Shown: positions 10,001 to 18,200 of the stretch, piece after piece | Numbering within the stretch: the first letter of the stretch is position 1 | Layout of the letters: every line of letters begins with the position of its first letter | Assembly (NCBI RefSeq): GCF_027924185.1 | Contig: NZ_BRVO01000002.1 | Location: forward strand, 558,001 to 622,000 | Reading direction: 5' to 3' | DNA length: 64,000 nt | DNA from: Neptunitalea lumnitzerae | Lineage (GTDB): Bacteria > Bacteroidota > Bacteroidia > Flavobacteriales > Flavobacteriaceae | Position numbers and translations under genes: made by a program | The notes under the pieces: model-generated | The model's database searches: none | What the model was told of the DNA's origin: nothing | The model's input: only the letters and a program-made list of their open reading frames with translations

Positions 10001-10980
10001 CACCTACACCTAATATAGGCACAGGCATAGGTTTGTCATTAGCTTATTCATTAACACAATTACATAATGGATCATTATATATAAATGAATCTGAAGCTAA
10101 TATGAATACTTTTATTCTTGAGCTTCCCTTACATCAAAATGAAAAACTTAAAGCCATTTCCCCTTCTGATATAGAATACACTAGTAAACAATCTAAAACG
10201 AACACAATACAAAATAAACATTTACCTTTAATTATAATAGCTGAAGACAATAAAGAATTAGCTGATTTTATGCTTTCAGAATTAGCAGAAAATTTTAATA
10301 TCCTATTAGCTAAAAATGGTGAAGAGGCATGGGAAATGGTACTAAAAAATGAGGTACAACTTATTGTAAGTGATGTAATGATGCCTGTAAAAAATGGAAT
10401 TACTCTTTGTAAGGATATTAAATCGAATGAGAAAACAAATCATATTCCTGTTATTTTATTAACTGCTAAAACTGCATTAAATGCTAAAATAGAAGGTTTA
10501 GAGTCTGGTGCAGATGCCTATATAACAAAACCTTTTTCTATGGATTACCTTTTAATACAAATTTCTAATCTTATAGAAAATAGAAGGAATATTTTAGGGC
10601 ATTATTCTAGTTCTCCTTTGGCCTATTTAAAATCTGTAGCAACTACTAATACAGATAAAGAATTTTTAACAAAGCTAGATAGAGTAATTCAAGAGCATTT
10701 AAAAGAGCAATCATTAAACGTAGATAAAATAGCTAATTATATGAATATGAGCAGATCTACACTTTACAGGAATATTAATGAATTGTCTGACATATCTCCA
10801 AATGAACTTATTAATTTAAGTAGGTTAAAAAAAGCTGCTCATTTAATTAAAACAACCAACATGAAAATTTATGAAATTGCTGAAATGGTAGGCTATAAAT
10901 CTCAAACAAGTTTTGGTAGAAATTTTCAGAAACATTTTGGAATGACGCCTACAAGCTTTGAAAAAGCTAATAAGGAATAG
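7024..10980 (+). CDS. Hybrid two-component system (HTCS) regulator of the left PUL
   Basis: This 1318-residue protein carries sensor, kinase, receiver and DNA-binding parts in one chain. A signal peptide is followed by two seven-bladed propellers built of ligand-sensing repeats (many W-I-G-T / LWIG motifs, about 25-660) and a Y_Y_Y domain (about 665-760). A transmembrane helix lies at about 766-790. The kinase has phospho-acceptor His826 in FFTNVAHEIRTPL, N-box LFGNAIKYS and G-box GTGIGLSLAY. The receiver has phospho-acceptor Asp1117 (LIVSDVMMP) and a conserved KPFS. An AraC helix-turn-helix region fills about 1215-1318. HTCS proteins sense oligosaccharide in the periplasm and activate the adjacent susCD operon, here divergent. 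All catalytic residues are present and the length is normal. Confidence 0.95.
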   Translation: MKKVIILTLICSYCSVFYGQDYFFKHLQVEDGLSQNSVISMLQDNKGFMWFGTKDGLNRYDGYNFKIFHHIPGDTTSIGSNFIRCIHEFNDYLWVGTDTGLFRYDERTESFSLIKETQNQPILDIEYNIDGSLWVIANGVLLRIVANEENLMVEKYDQFYANFVTHTPSGNVYISSPQNVFKYIPENNSFQKIIYDTDFKSSGTIITIMKCNGNNELLIGTKDNGAFLFTIDSHIMKPILPEKENPLFVRDFLIKDKNELWIASESGLFIVNIENGDYLNFKKDYGNPYSLSDNAIYALVEDKEGGVWISSYFGGVNYFPKPYTPFTRYFPMVGANSLSGNAVREIEKDINGNLWIGTEDAGLNKLNVKTGKFTNYTYGKNKGNLAHYNIHGLLAKENELWIGTFEHGLDVMDIETEKVIRHYGTGPDEGGLRSNFILHIYQSSDTSIYVLTSFGVHKYIPASDSFELVSGFPEVYHYTYFLEDHNGTFWAGTYWDGLYYYNPKTKKKGVYRYESSNVYSISSNVINGIFEDSKNQLWITTENGLNLYIPDSDSFKRYTRSDGFPSNVTYAILEDDEQQLWISSSNGLVEFNPETEDIKTFTRSSGLLSDQFNYCSSLQTEDGEMYFGSVKGMISFNPNKFTQNTFNPSVYITDIFINNDDVQVGKNNSPLDKSILFSDEIILNNQQSSFKLEFASLSFTAPEMTRYWYQLEGLNDNWIPLEKNHEVNFTELPFGTYTFRVKALNNYKVWTKENAVLKITILPPFYLSKVAILIYLLALIWIAYFGLRTYHRYTRRKSNRHITQLQNEKEKEIYEAKIEFFTNVAHEIRTPLTLIKSPLEKLIKQKYKSPEIPKNLDIMEKNTIRLLNLVNELLDFRKVEMKNVELNFEPINISEIIRETLTRFSQLIQERNLQCTINIPEKAIIAFADEEAFRKILSNLFGNAIKYSAKKVILTLDILESSFKVTIKNDGDIIPVHLHKRIFEPFFRVYPHTPTPNIGTGIGLSLAYSLTQLHNGSLYINESEANMNTFILELPLHQNEKLKAISPSDIEYTSKQSKTNTIQNKHLPLIIIAEDNKELADFMLSELAENFNILLAKNGEEAWEMVLKNEVQLIVSDVMMPVKNGITLCKDIKSNEKTNHIPVILLTAKTALNAKIEGLESGADAYITKPFSMDYLLIQISNLIENRRNILGHYSSSPLAYLKSVATTNTDKEFLTKLDRVIQEHLKEQSLNVDKIANYMNMSRSTLYRNINELSDISPNELINLSRLKKAAHLIKTTNMKIYEIAEMVGYKSQTSFGRNFQKHFGMTPTSFEKANKE

Positions 10981-11010
10981 TTCAATAATCTGATTGGTAT
11001 TTACTGTAGT

Positions 11011-11289
11011 ATGTTTCAGAAGATCAAAAGGATATGTAGTTACAACAAAAAATTAAGTAGAGCATCCAGATGTCCCTTCCCAAATGGAATACTTGCTGAT
11101 TCCTACTTTGATAATATTAAAACGCTACAGTAAGGCTTACCTACTGTGAAATATTTAGCGGATTAACTAAAGTTAACATCCTATTATTTAAGTGATCTCT
11201 TACGTTCATTAATCAAACAAAGTGCGCAACAGCATATTCAAAACAAACTTATTAAAAAAGCCAGACAGAGTAAACTTCTGTATTGGTAG
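11011..11289 (+). pseudogene. Decayed AraC-family transcriptional regulator fragment
   Basis: Reading the frame from 11011 gives a recognisable AraC C-terminal DNA-binding region interrupted by stops. It reads DSYFDNIKTLQ, stop (11131-11133), GLPTVKYLAD, stop (11164-11166), LKLTSYYLSDLLRSL, then QSAQQHIQNKLIKKARQ, with a final stop at 11287-11289. Intact flavobacterial AraC proteins have this same order of GLPTVxYLA, LxLSxxYLSDLL and QQHIxxKLIxKA. The sensing domain is largely missing and the second helix-turn-helix is absent or unrecognisable. It is in frame with the upstream HTCS stop, but that regulator has its own intact and different AraC domain, so this is a separate dead gene. The homology is by eye; the stops are direct. 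Confidence 0.75.
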
Positions 11290-11581
11290 CAGAAAAGAAA
11301 GAGAAAGAATATAAAGTTCTATATTAAACTCTATTAATACAACTCATTCACGCTTGGTTATCCTTTTATAAGTAAGCGATATTAATTATCTTATTAACTT
11401 TAAAAAACAAGAAAAGTATCTATACTCTTAATAATAAGGTTTTAAAATATAATTATCCATAGGGTATACATTCTTTTAACATATCAAACATATGATTTAT
11501 ATCGATAAAAAAACCATACTACCGTTTATATATGTATCTAAAAAATATATATCTTAAGTTTGCTTATAGAAGTATTCAATT
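11290..11581 (+). promoter_or_regulatory. Upstream region and candidate promoter of the kinase gene
   Basis: No open reading frame of substance is visible here; the first part may be further decayed remnant of the AraC pseudogene. Near the end, bases 11555-11562 match the Bacteroidota -7 consensus TAnnTTTG exactly (TAAGTTTG). A weak TATG lies 20 bases upstream, where TTTG would be expected. Transcription from it would begin near 11569, about a dozen bases before the kinase ATG at 11582. Confidence 0.45.
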
Positions 11582-13522
11582 ATGCTAGCATACTGTTTTA
11601 AAAGAAGGTTACTGTTACTTTTTTGTTTTTGTTTTATCCTACAGTCAAATAAAGCTCAGGATTCCATTAATGCAAACAAGTTAAAAAATACTTATCAAGA
11701 AGAACTTACAAGCAAATCATACAATAAAGCATTAAAAGCTTTAAATACACTAGGAGATTATCTTATTTACAAAGAGATAAATCATAAAGAAAGTTACTTG
11801 TTATTTCATGACTTTAAACCCTTTTTACAAAAATGTACTAACAATAAAGAAATTGCTAAGTTTTATATCAATTATGCAGAGGGTGCTACCTATGCACAAG
11901 ATTACGAAGGTTCTTTAGAAATACTAAAGGAAGGTTCCCAATTTCTAGAAAAAATAAAAGACTCAAATCTCTACGAATACGGGTATGTTTATCTTAAAGC
12001 AGCTGAAAATACTACCAAGCTAAATATGTTTTCAGAAAGTTCAATTTACTTTCAAAAGGCTGAGGCTATTTTTAATCATCAACAAGATACCTTAATGTGG
12101 CTATGGACAAAAAATGGATTAAGTACTCTTTTTAGTAATTACGCTATCTATGATAAAGCCGCTGAAGAAAGAGCCTTCATTTTTGAAGTTACAGAAAAAA
12201 ATAAATATGGTCAAGTATTGGCCATAGCACATATAGGAGCAGCTTCTGATGCCTTTTTTCTGGATAAGCCTAAAGACGAATTATATCACATCCAAGAGGC
12301 TTTAAAGGCTAATAATAAAGAAACTGATATTAGCGAAATTGTGAATATATTAACCTTAGCATTCGCAACTACAACCTATGCCAGACAGGAACAGAAAGAA
12401 AATTCAAATTATTACTTTAAACTGCTTAATGATAAATTAAAAGCAAAAAACGGACAGATACCTTTTATAGATAGTTATTACAAACAAGCGCAAAGTCTTC
12501 ATGCACTAGTAAATTCTAATTATAAGCAAGCTGAAGAGTATGCACAAGAGCTGCTCAATAATGTAAATAAAGCGAACGACTGGCAAGCTGTAGCTAGAAC
12601 TTATTTGCTTATGGCTTCCATTTACGAAAAACAAAAAAATGAAAAGGATGCTCTTCGGTTTTTTAAAAAATATGTAACGCTTAAAGATTCTGTAAATGAA
12701 GCCGCTTCTCGTAAGAAATTTGCATATGTACAAACCCAGTTTGAAACCGAAAAAAAAGATCTTGAAATTATAAGAAATAATCAAAATATAAAACTTTTAC
12801 AAGCAAGGAACCGAATTATTAATCAACGTTACATTTTTGGCGGAATTATTATTCTAAGCATATTTATAGTAATTTATATTTGGCGACTACGTATTTATGC
12901 CATTAGAAAAGCACGCTTACAAAAGCAATTTGCGCAACACCTTATACAGCATTTAGAACAAGAACGTAAACGCATTGCAGGAGAATTGCATGATAGTATA
13001 GGTCAAAACTTATTACTCATAAAAAACAAACAGCTACTAAATAAAGAAGAAGACACCGTACTTATTGAGCAAACTATTGATGAAGTAAGAAACATGTCCC
13101 AAAGCCTACATCCGTTTCAATTTGAAAAATTAGGGCTATTAACCTCTATAAAACATACAATTCAAAACTTTCAGCGAAATTCAATGATTTTTTATTCGGG
13201 AGATATACAGGTGAATGAACTGAAAATAGACAAGGAAAAAGAAATTTTCATTTATAGAATGATCCAAGAATGTTTGGCTAATGTAGAAAAACATTCAAAA
13301 GCAAAAGCGTGTAGGGTATTAATAACAGAAAATGATAGTTATTTTAAATTTGAAATAAAAGACAATGGCGTTGGGTTTAACCTTAATGAAAAAAAAGAAA
13401 TATTAAATAGTTTAGGTTTAAAAAACCTTAAAGAACGTGCTCAAATTATAGGAGCCATATTAGACATTCATTCAATAAAAGGTAAAGGTACTACCACCCT
13501 AATTAAAATATTAAAAGACTAA
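11582..13522 (+). CDS. TPR-containing sensor histidine kinase (NarX/LiaS-type)
   Basis: This 646-residue membrane kinase begins with a signal peptide ending near SNKAQ. Helical TPR-like repeats fill about 30-395, for example YVYLKAAENTTKLNMFSESS and ARTYLLMASIYEKQKNEKDA, and are predicted to be periplasmic. A short coiled coil precedes one transmembrane helix at about 415-435 (FGGIIILSIFIVIYIW). The HisKA_3 dimerisation segment EQERKRIAGELHDSIGQ places the phospho-acceptor at His470. The HATPase has ECLANVEKHSKAK and DNGVGF, ending in GLKNLKERAQIIGA. This kinase type pairs with LuxR/NarL regulators, and one begins four bases downstream. The signal sensed is unknown. Its position suggests that it controls the collar/adhesin genes beyond. 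Confidence 0.92.
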   Translation: MLAYCFKRRLLLLFCFCFILQSNKAQDSINANKLKNTYQEELTSKSYNKALKALNTLGDYLIYKEINHKESYLLFHDFKPFLQKCTNNKEIAKFYINYAEGATYAQDYEGSLEILKEGSQFLEKIKDSNLYEYGYVYLKAAENTTKLNMFSESSIYFQKAEAIFNHQQDTLMWLWTKNGLSTLFSNYAIYDKAAEERAFIFEVTEKNKYGQVLAIAHIGAASDAFFLDKPKDELYHIQEALKANNKETDISEIVNILTLAFATTTYARQEQKENSNYYFKLLNDKLKAKNGQIPFIDSYYKQAQSLHALVNSNYKQAEEYAQELLNNVNKANDWQAVARTYLLMASIYEKQKNEKDALRFFKKYVTLKDSVNEAASRKKFAYVQTQFETEKKDLEIIRNNQNIKLLQARNRIINQRYIFGGIIILSIFIVIYIWRLRIYAIRKARLQKQFAQHLIQHLEQERKRIAGELHDSIGQNLLLIKNKQLLNKEEDTVLIEQTIDEVRNMSQSLHPFQFEKLGLLTSIKHTIQNFQRNSMIFYSGDIQVNELKIDKEKEIFIYRMIQECLANVEKHSKAKACRVLITENDSYFKFEIKDNGVGFNLNEKKEILNSLGLKNLKERAQIIGAILDIHSIKGKGTTTLIKILKD

Positions 13523-13526
13523 AATT

Positions 13527-14159
13527 ATGACCCCAGCTCGTATTTTTTTGGCAGATGATCATCCCTTATTATTAAACGGTACCAAAAGTTTTTTAAAAGA
13601 AAAACAATATGATGTTGTAGATACCGCTGAAGATGGCTATGATGCCTACAACAAAATTATTAAGTATACCCCCGATATTGCAATTTTAGATTTTGATATA
13701 CCTAAACTAAATGGATTAGAGATTGCTCAAAAGCTAAAACGAAAAAGCATAAACACTAAAATAATCATATTAACCCTTCATAAACAAGAGGCCATTTTAC
13801 AAGAGGTAGGTAAATCCATTTTTGGGTACCTAACAAAAGATACTGCTCTAAATGAACTTGAAGAATGCCTGCAACAGGTAATTGCCAATAAAACATATAT
13901 CAGTCCAGGATTAAATAATTCTATTCATTTTGATAGTAACCAGCAATCTATTGATAAACTAACAGTTACAGAAATTAAAATTTTACGCTATTTAGAACAA
14001 AGCTATACCAGTGCTCAAATTGCCGATGAATTATTTATTTCTAGGCGTACTGTAGAAAAACACCGCAGTAATATTATTGAAAAATTAAACCTACCTTCTA
14101 CTCCAAATGCTTTAATACTTTGGTTAAAGCAGCACCCCGAACTATTCCAAACTAGTTAG
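13527..14159 (+). CDS. LuxR/NarL-family response regulator
   Basis: This 210-residue protein has an N-terminal receiver with the acidic pair in FLADDHPLLL, phospho-acceptor Asp55 in AILDFDIPKLNG, and the conserved Lys in GYLTKDT. The C-terminal LuxR-type helix-turn-helix covers about 145-205, with LTVTEIKILRYLEQ, SAQIADELFISRRTVEKHRSNI and IEKLNL. It begins four bases after the kinase stop, so the pair is translationally linked and almost certainly a cognate system. Regulators of this family bind inverted repeats as dimers. A perfect palindrome lies 11 bases after its stop codon, upstream of the next gene set (see 14170-14187). Confidence 0.95.
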   Translation: MTPARIFLADDHPLLLNGTKSFLKEKQYDVVDTAEDGYDAYNKIIKYTPDIAILDFDIPKLNGLEIAQKLKRKSINTKIIILTLHKQEAILQEVGKSIFGYLTKDTALNELEECLQQVIANKTYISPGLNNSIHFDSNQQSIDKLTVTEIKILRYLEQSYTSAQIADELFISRRTVEKHRSNIIEKLNLPSTPNALILWLKQHPELFQTS

Positions 14160-14169
14160 TTTCATCTTT

Positions 14170-14187
14170 ATACGTAGGGGTACGTAT
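14170..14187. promoter_or_regulatory. Perfect inverted repeat, candidate response-regulator operator
   Basis: The seven bases ATACGTA are followed by GGGG and then the exact reverse complement TACGTAT. The centre (about 14178.5) is roughly 44-46 bases upstream of the start predicted from the box at 14210-14217, a common position for an activator site. The G-rich spacer and absence of a T run argue against a terminator for the regulator gene. Function is inferred. Confidence 0.5.
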
Positions 14188-14209
14188 GGTTTACTATTGT
14201 TATGCATTA

Positions 14210-14217
14210 TACTTTCG
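14210..14217 (+). promoter_or_regulatory. Candidate promoter of the collar/adhesin gene set
   Basis: TACTTTCG matches the Bacteroidota -7 box TAnnTTTG at five of its six fixed positions. No clear -33 TTTG is seen at the usual distance, which would fit a promoter that needs an activator. Transcription would start near 14223, leaving a leader of about 65 bases before the ATG at 14290. Confidence 0.35.
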
Positions 14218-14289
14218 TAGCAATAATAATGTGCTTTGTTATATACTACAATTCTTCAAGTATTTATACAAAGACGAAACCGATTAATT

Positions 14290-14661
14290 ATGTATACTTT
14301 ACACCTACGGAATGAATTTCATTCCGATCATCCTTTTCACTACACAAAGGATCAAAATCCTATGAAGTTTCCGGTATCAAGAAAGGAAACAGTAACTTTT
14401 AATAATCTTACCAATGCGTATTTTGATGTACCTGGTTTCATTATTAATTTCACCTACCTAGGTACCGATAAAATTGATGGATTTCCTATGATTGAAGGTA
14501 CCTATGGGGTGCTTATCAGAACACAATCTACGGAGGTATATTACCGCTATGACAGTACAGGAGAGCTAAATGTAACTTTAAACAAATTTGGCACCTATAC
14601 ACTTGAGGCTTCCAACGGAAACGCATTTAAAATTCAACTAAAAGAACTAATCGTAAAATAA
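14290..14661 (+). CDS. Small beta-rich protein of unknown function
   Basis: I do not recognise this 123-residue protein. It begins MYTLHLRNEFHSDHPFHY and has no signal peptide or membrane segment, so it looks cytoplasmic unless exported by an unusual route. Alternating hydrophobic residues (GFIINFTYLG, YGVLIRTQSTEVYYRYD, FKIQLKELIV) suggest a small beta-sandwich or barrel. A longer reading frame opens at a TTG at 14236, but those extra residues are arginine-rich and overlap the predicted leader, so I prefer the ATG at 14290. It ends six bases before the tail-collar gene, which implies co-expression. Partner or chaperone of the collar protein is a reasonable guess, no more. Confidence 0.7.
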   Translation: MYTLHLRNEFHSDHPFHYTKDQNPMKFPVSRKETVTFNNLTNAYFDVPGFIINFTYLGTDKIDGFPMIEGTYGVLIRTQSTEVYYRYDSTGELNVTLNKFGTYTLEASNGNAFKIQLKELIVK

Positions 14662-14667
14662 AACATT

Positions 14668-15189
14668 ATGGCTGTAATCGGAACTATTGCCCTTTGGTCA
14701 TTCGACTGGGCTCCACAAGGATGGGCATTTTGTCATGGTCAATCATTAGACGTGGCTAAATACCAACCGTTGTTCAATCTCTTACAATATACGTACGGAG
14801 GGAACGGGTATAATTCATTTTGTCTGCCTGATTTAAGAGGAAGAGTCCCATTAGGTGCTGGTCATGCAGATGGACTATCTAATTATAAATTAGGTACTTT
14901 AGGAGGCATAGAAAAAGTGAGTCTTTCTACTGCCGAAATGCCTACACATAACCATAGTACAAAACTACAAGCAGCTTCGCCGGTAGAAAGAGGTACTGAA
15001 ACACCTGAAGTTACAAATAACTACCTAGCAACAGGAAATAAATACGCTAGTAAAGCTAACAATAGTATGGCTCCAGATGTTATTCAAATGGAAGCAACAG
15101 GAAATGGTGATGCCCATGAAAATAGACAACCCTTTCTTACTTTAAATTATATCATTTGTACTGAGGGTGAATTTCCTGAAAGACCATAA
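14668..15189 (+). CDS. Phage tail-collar-domain (microcystin-dependent-like) protein
   Basis: This 173-residue protein has the full signature of the tail-collar/MdpB family. The N-terminal collar at about 5-60 contains GWAFCHGQSL, LFNLLQYTYGGNG and FCLPDLRGRVPLG. A central EMPTHNHS follows, and the C-terminus ENRQPFLTLNYIICTEGEFP matches the family's usual QPFLALN ending. No signal peptide is present. These proteins form trimeric fibre tips in phages, but many bacterial copies stand alone with unknown roles. Here no capsid, portal, terminase, integrase or tail gene is nearby. The gene is 6 bases after the small protein and 15 bases before a giant surface protein, so it is probably part of that unit rather than a prophage remnant. 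Confidence 0.85.
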   Translation: MAVIGTIALWSFDWAPQGWAFCHGQSLDVAKYQPLFNLLQYTYGGNGYNSFCLPDLRGRVPLGAGHADGLSNYKLGTLGGIEKVSLSTAEMPTHNHSTKLQAASPVERGTETPEVTNNYLATGNKYASKANNSMAPDVIQMEATGNGDAHENRQPFLTLNYIICTEGEFPERP

Positions 15190-15204
15190 GTAAAAGTCTC
15201 CGTT

Positions 15205-18200
15205 ATGAAAAAAAACTACCTATACTTAATTTTTACACTTATAACCTCTATAAGTTTTGCTCAAACAAATCTAAATTTCACCATAAACAACGCCATAGAT
15301 TATGGTGGTACTGGTGGTATGCCTAGCTCTGACTATAGAATAGAAGAAACAATAAACACAGGTGGTGATACCTATTTATTAAAAATAACCAGTACTACCG
15401 ATCTTGTTCTAGAAGAACTTACTACCGGTAGTGGTGATTATGTTTTTTATGGTGGTGTAAACAATCACTCCTACCAATTGTTTAAAAATGGTAACGTCAT
15501 AGCTTTTAATTTTATTAGTTTAGATTTTGACAACCCGTTTGACGAGGCTGCAGTAAGTATAGAAAATCATAACGGAGACCTTATCACCCCGTTAATAAAT
15601 GCCGGTGGTACAACCGATGGTTTTGTAAGTGCAGGAACCATTTTACCAACTAACACTAGTAATGCAACAAATATTACAGAATTTATTGTAAACGAAGAAA
15701 TTTCGGGTTGTTTTAATGATGTTGGGTGGCATAACATTCAAATTCAAGTTCCGAATACCGGAAACACTATTAGTCCTGACACAAATAATATCATATATGT
15801 AAACAAAAATGTAAGCGGAGGCAGCGGCAACGGTTCTAGTTGGGGGAACGCTGTCTCTGAACTTGCAGATGCTTTAACATGGGCTCATAATAATCAAGAT
15901 ACTTCATGGGCTACAACTCCATTACAAATTTGGGTAGCAGCCGGAACCTATAATCCTTTATACAGTGCAGAGGACGGAGGTAATTTTGGTACAGAGCAAA
16001 CAAAGGATAATACTTTTTTATTGGTAAAAGATGTACAGGTATATGGTAATTTTGACGGTACAGAAACAAGCTTAACCGACAGAGATGTTATCAACACAGC
16101 TAATGCTACTATTTTATCGGGGGATATTGGTACCCTTGCAGATTATACAGACAATACCTACCATATAGTACTTGGTATAGGAGATTTAGGATTAGCTCTA
16201 CTAGATGGCTTTACGGTTACCAACGGTATTGCTAATGGCTCGGGTAGTATTAGTGTAAACGGCCAACCTGTTAATCGTAACTATGGCGGTGCCATGTTTT
16301 TTTACAACAACGCGTCACCTTCTATTAGTAATACCATTATTACTACAAACAACGCAAGTGGTGCCGGCGGTGGTATCTTTTGCTCTACATCTTCTAACCC
16401 TACACTTTCTGATGTAACAATTATCGCAAACACTTGTAATGATAATGGTGGAGGTATATATCTTAATAATAGTTCACCTATATTAAATAATGTAACATTA
16501 GATACAAATACTGCAGTTAATCTAGGTGGGGGTATTTATGCTTATAATTATTCAGATTATAGCATATCTAATAGTAACTTAACTGGTAATGCAGCAGGTA
16601 ATAACGGTGGTGGTATGTATAATTTTTCAGCATCACCAAATATAATCAATGTAACATTCTATAATAATACAGCTAGTACAGGAAATGGTGGCGGTATGCT
16701 TAATTTTAATGCTTCTCCTCCCCTTACCAATGTAGTATTCTCATATAACATGGCAGCTAACCATGGTGGGGCTATGTATAACGACAATAATTCGGCTCCC
16801 GATTTATTGAATACTGCCATCTACAAAAATTCTGCATTTAACGGAAATGGAGGGGGTATTTATAATAACAATGCCTCTTCAGACCTTACCAATGTAACGC
16901 TTGCCAATAATAGTGCTAGTGGCAGCGGTAGTGGCTTTTATAATGTAAACTCTTCGTTTGATATTAGTAATAGTATTTTGTGGGATACATTTAGCAACAC
17001 AAATTCTTATACCAATAACAGTTATAGTCTAATACAAACCAGTAGCAATACAAGTAACGGTAATATAGATGCTACCGGATTAAGTATCACAGATATTTTT
17101 ACAGATCCAACAAATGATGATTTTACCCTACTATTCACTTCACCTGCTGTAAATGTTGGAAGTACCACCATGTATACCAATGCTGGAGGAGATATAAACA
17201 CTGATACCGATGTTTTAGGAAATACTCGATTTTTTGATATTGGAATAGATTTAGGAGCATACGAATTTCAAGAAACACAGATGCTACCGGACAGCAATAA
17301 TATTTTATATGTGAATATAAATGTAAGCGGTGGCACTGGTAACGGATCTAGCTGGGCAAATGCAGTACCTGAATTAGCAGATGCACTAAAATGGGCTCGT
17401 ATTAAATATGACTTAGACAATACCTATTTTAATTCTACTCCTTTACAAATCTACGTTGCAGAAGGCACCTATTACCCACTTTATAATGCAGCAGATAACA
17501 GCTATACTAGTAATGGAAACAGGGATAACAGTTTTGTATTAGTTAAAAATGTACAACTATATGGTGGATTTGATCCCGATAATGGCATAACAGATTTAAC
17601 GCATACACGTATAACCCCTACATCTACAAGCGGTACTGTTTTAAGTGGTGATATTGGTACCTTAAATGATAATTCCGATAATAGTTTACATGTATTTATT
17701 TCATCAGGAGATATAGGCGCTGCTTTGTTAAATGGTTTTACCATTACCAAAGGAAATTCAGATGGCTCAACCTCTATGACAGTTAATTCAAACATTATAG
17801 TAGAAGACTGTGGGGCTGGTATATTAAATTATAATTCTTCACCTAGTTTTAACAATGTAGTGATTACCGATAATGATTCAGGTTTTTTTGGTGCAGGAGT
17901 GGATAATCGATTTGGCTCACCAAATTTTACGAATGTAACTATTAGTAATAACATTGCTGCTGCCAGAGGAGGTGGTATTTATAATTATAACGCTACACCT
18001 ATTTTTATTAATAATCTTATAGTAGATAATACGTCTAGTACTGGTGGAGGAATATACAATGATACTAATGCGAATATAAGCTTAATAAATACCACAATAT
18101 CAGACAATACTCATACCTATATTTATGACAGTAGTGGCATTTATAATGACAATTCTATTTCCTATATAACGAATTGTATTATATGGAATTCAATATATAA

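Noticed and set aside
10981-11289. Extension of the HTCS protein past its stop by read-through, since the frame is the same
   Set aside because: The HTCS protein already ends in a complete AraC domain. The downstream segments are a different AraC subtype with further stops.
14170-14187. The palindrome as a transcription terminator of the regulator gene
   Set aside because: The stem is only seven base pairs with a GGGG loop and no T run follows on either strand, so an operator is more likely.
14236-14289. Upstream TTG start adding 18 residues to the small protein
   Set aside because: TTG is a rare start, the extra segment is arginine-rich, and it lies in the predicted leader just after the promoter-like box; the ATG at 14290 fits better.
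14668-15189. Prophage or tail-like injection system, suggested by the collar protein
   Set aside because: No sheath, tube, baseplate, ATPase, portal, terminase, lysis or integrase gene is visible on either side.
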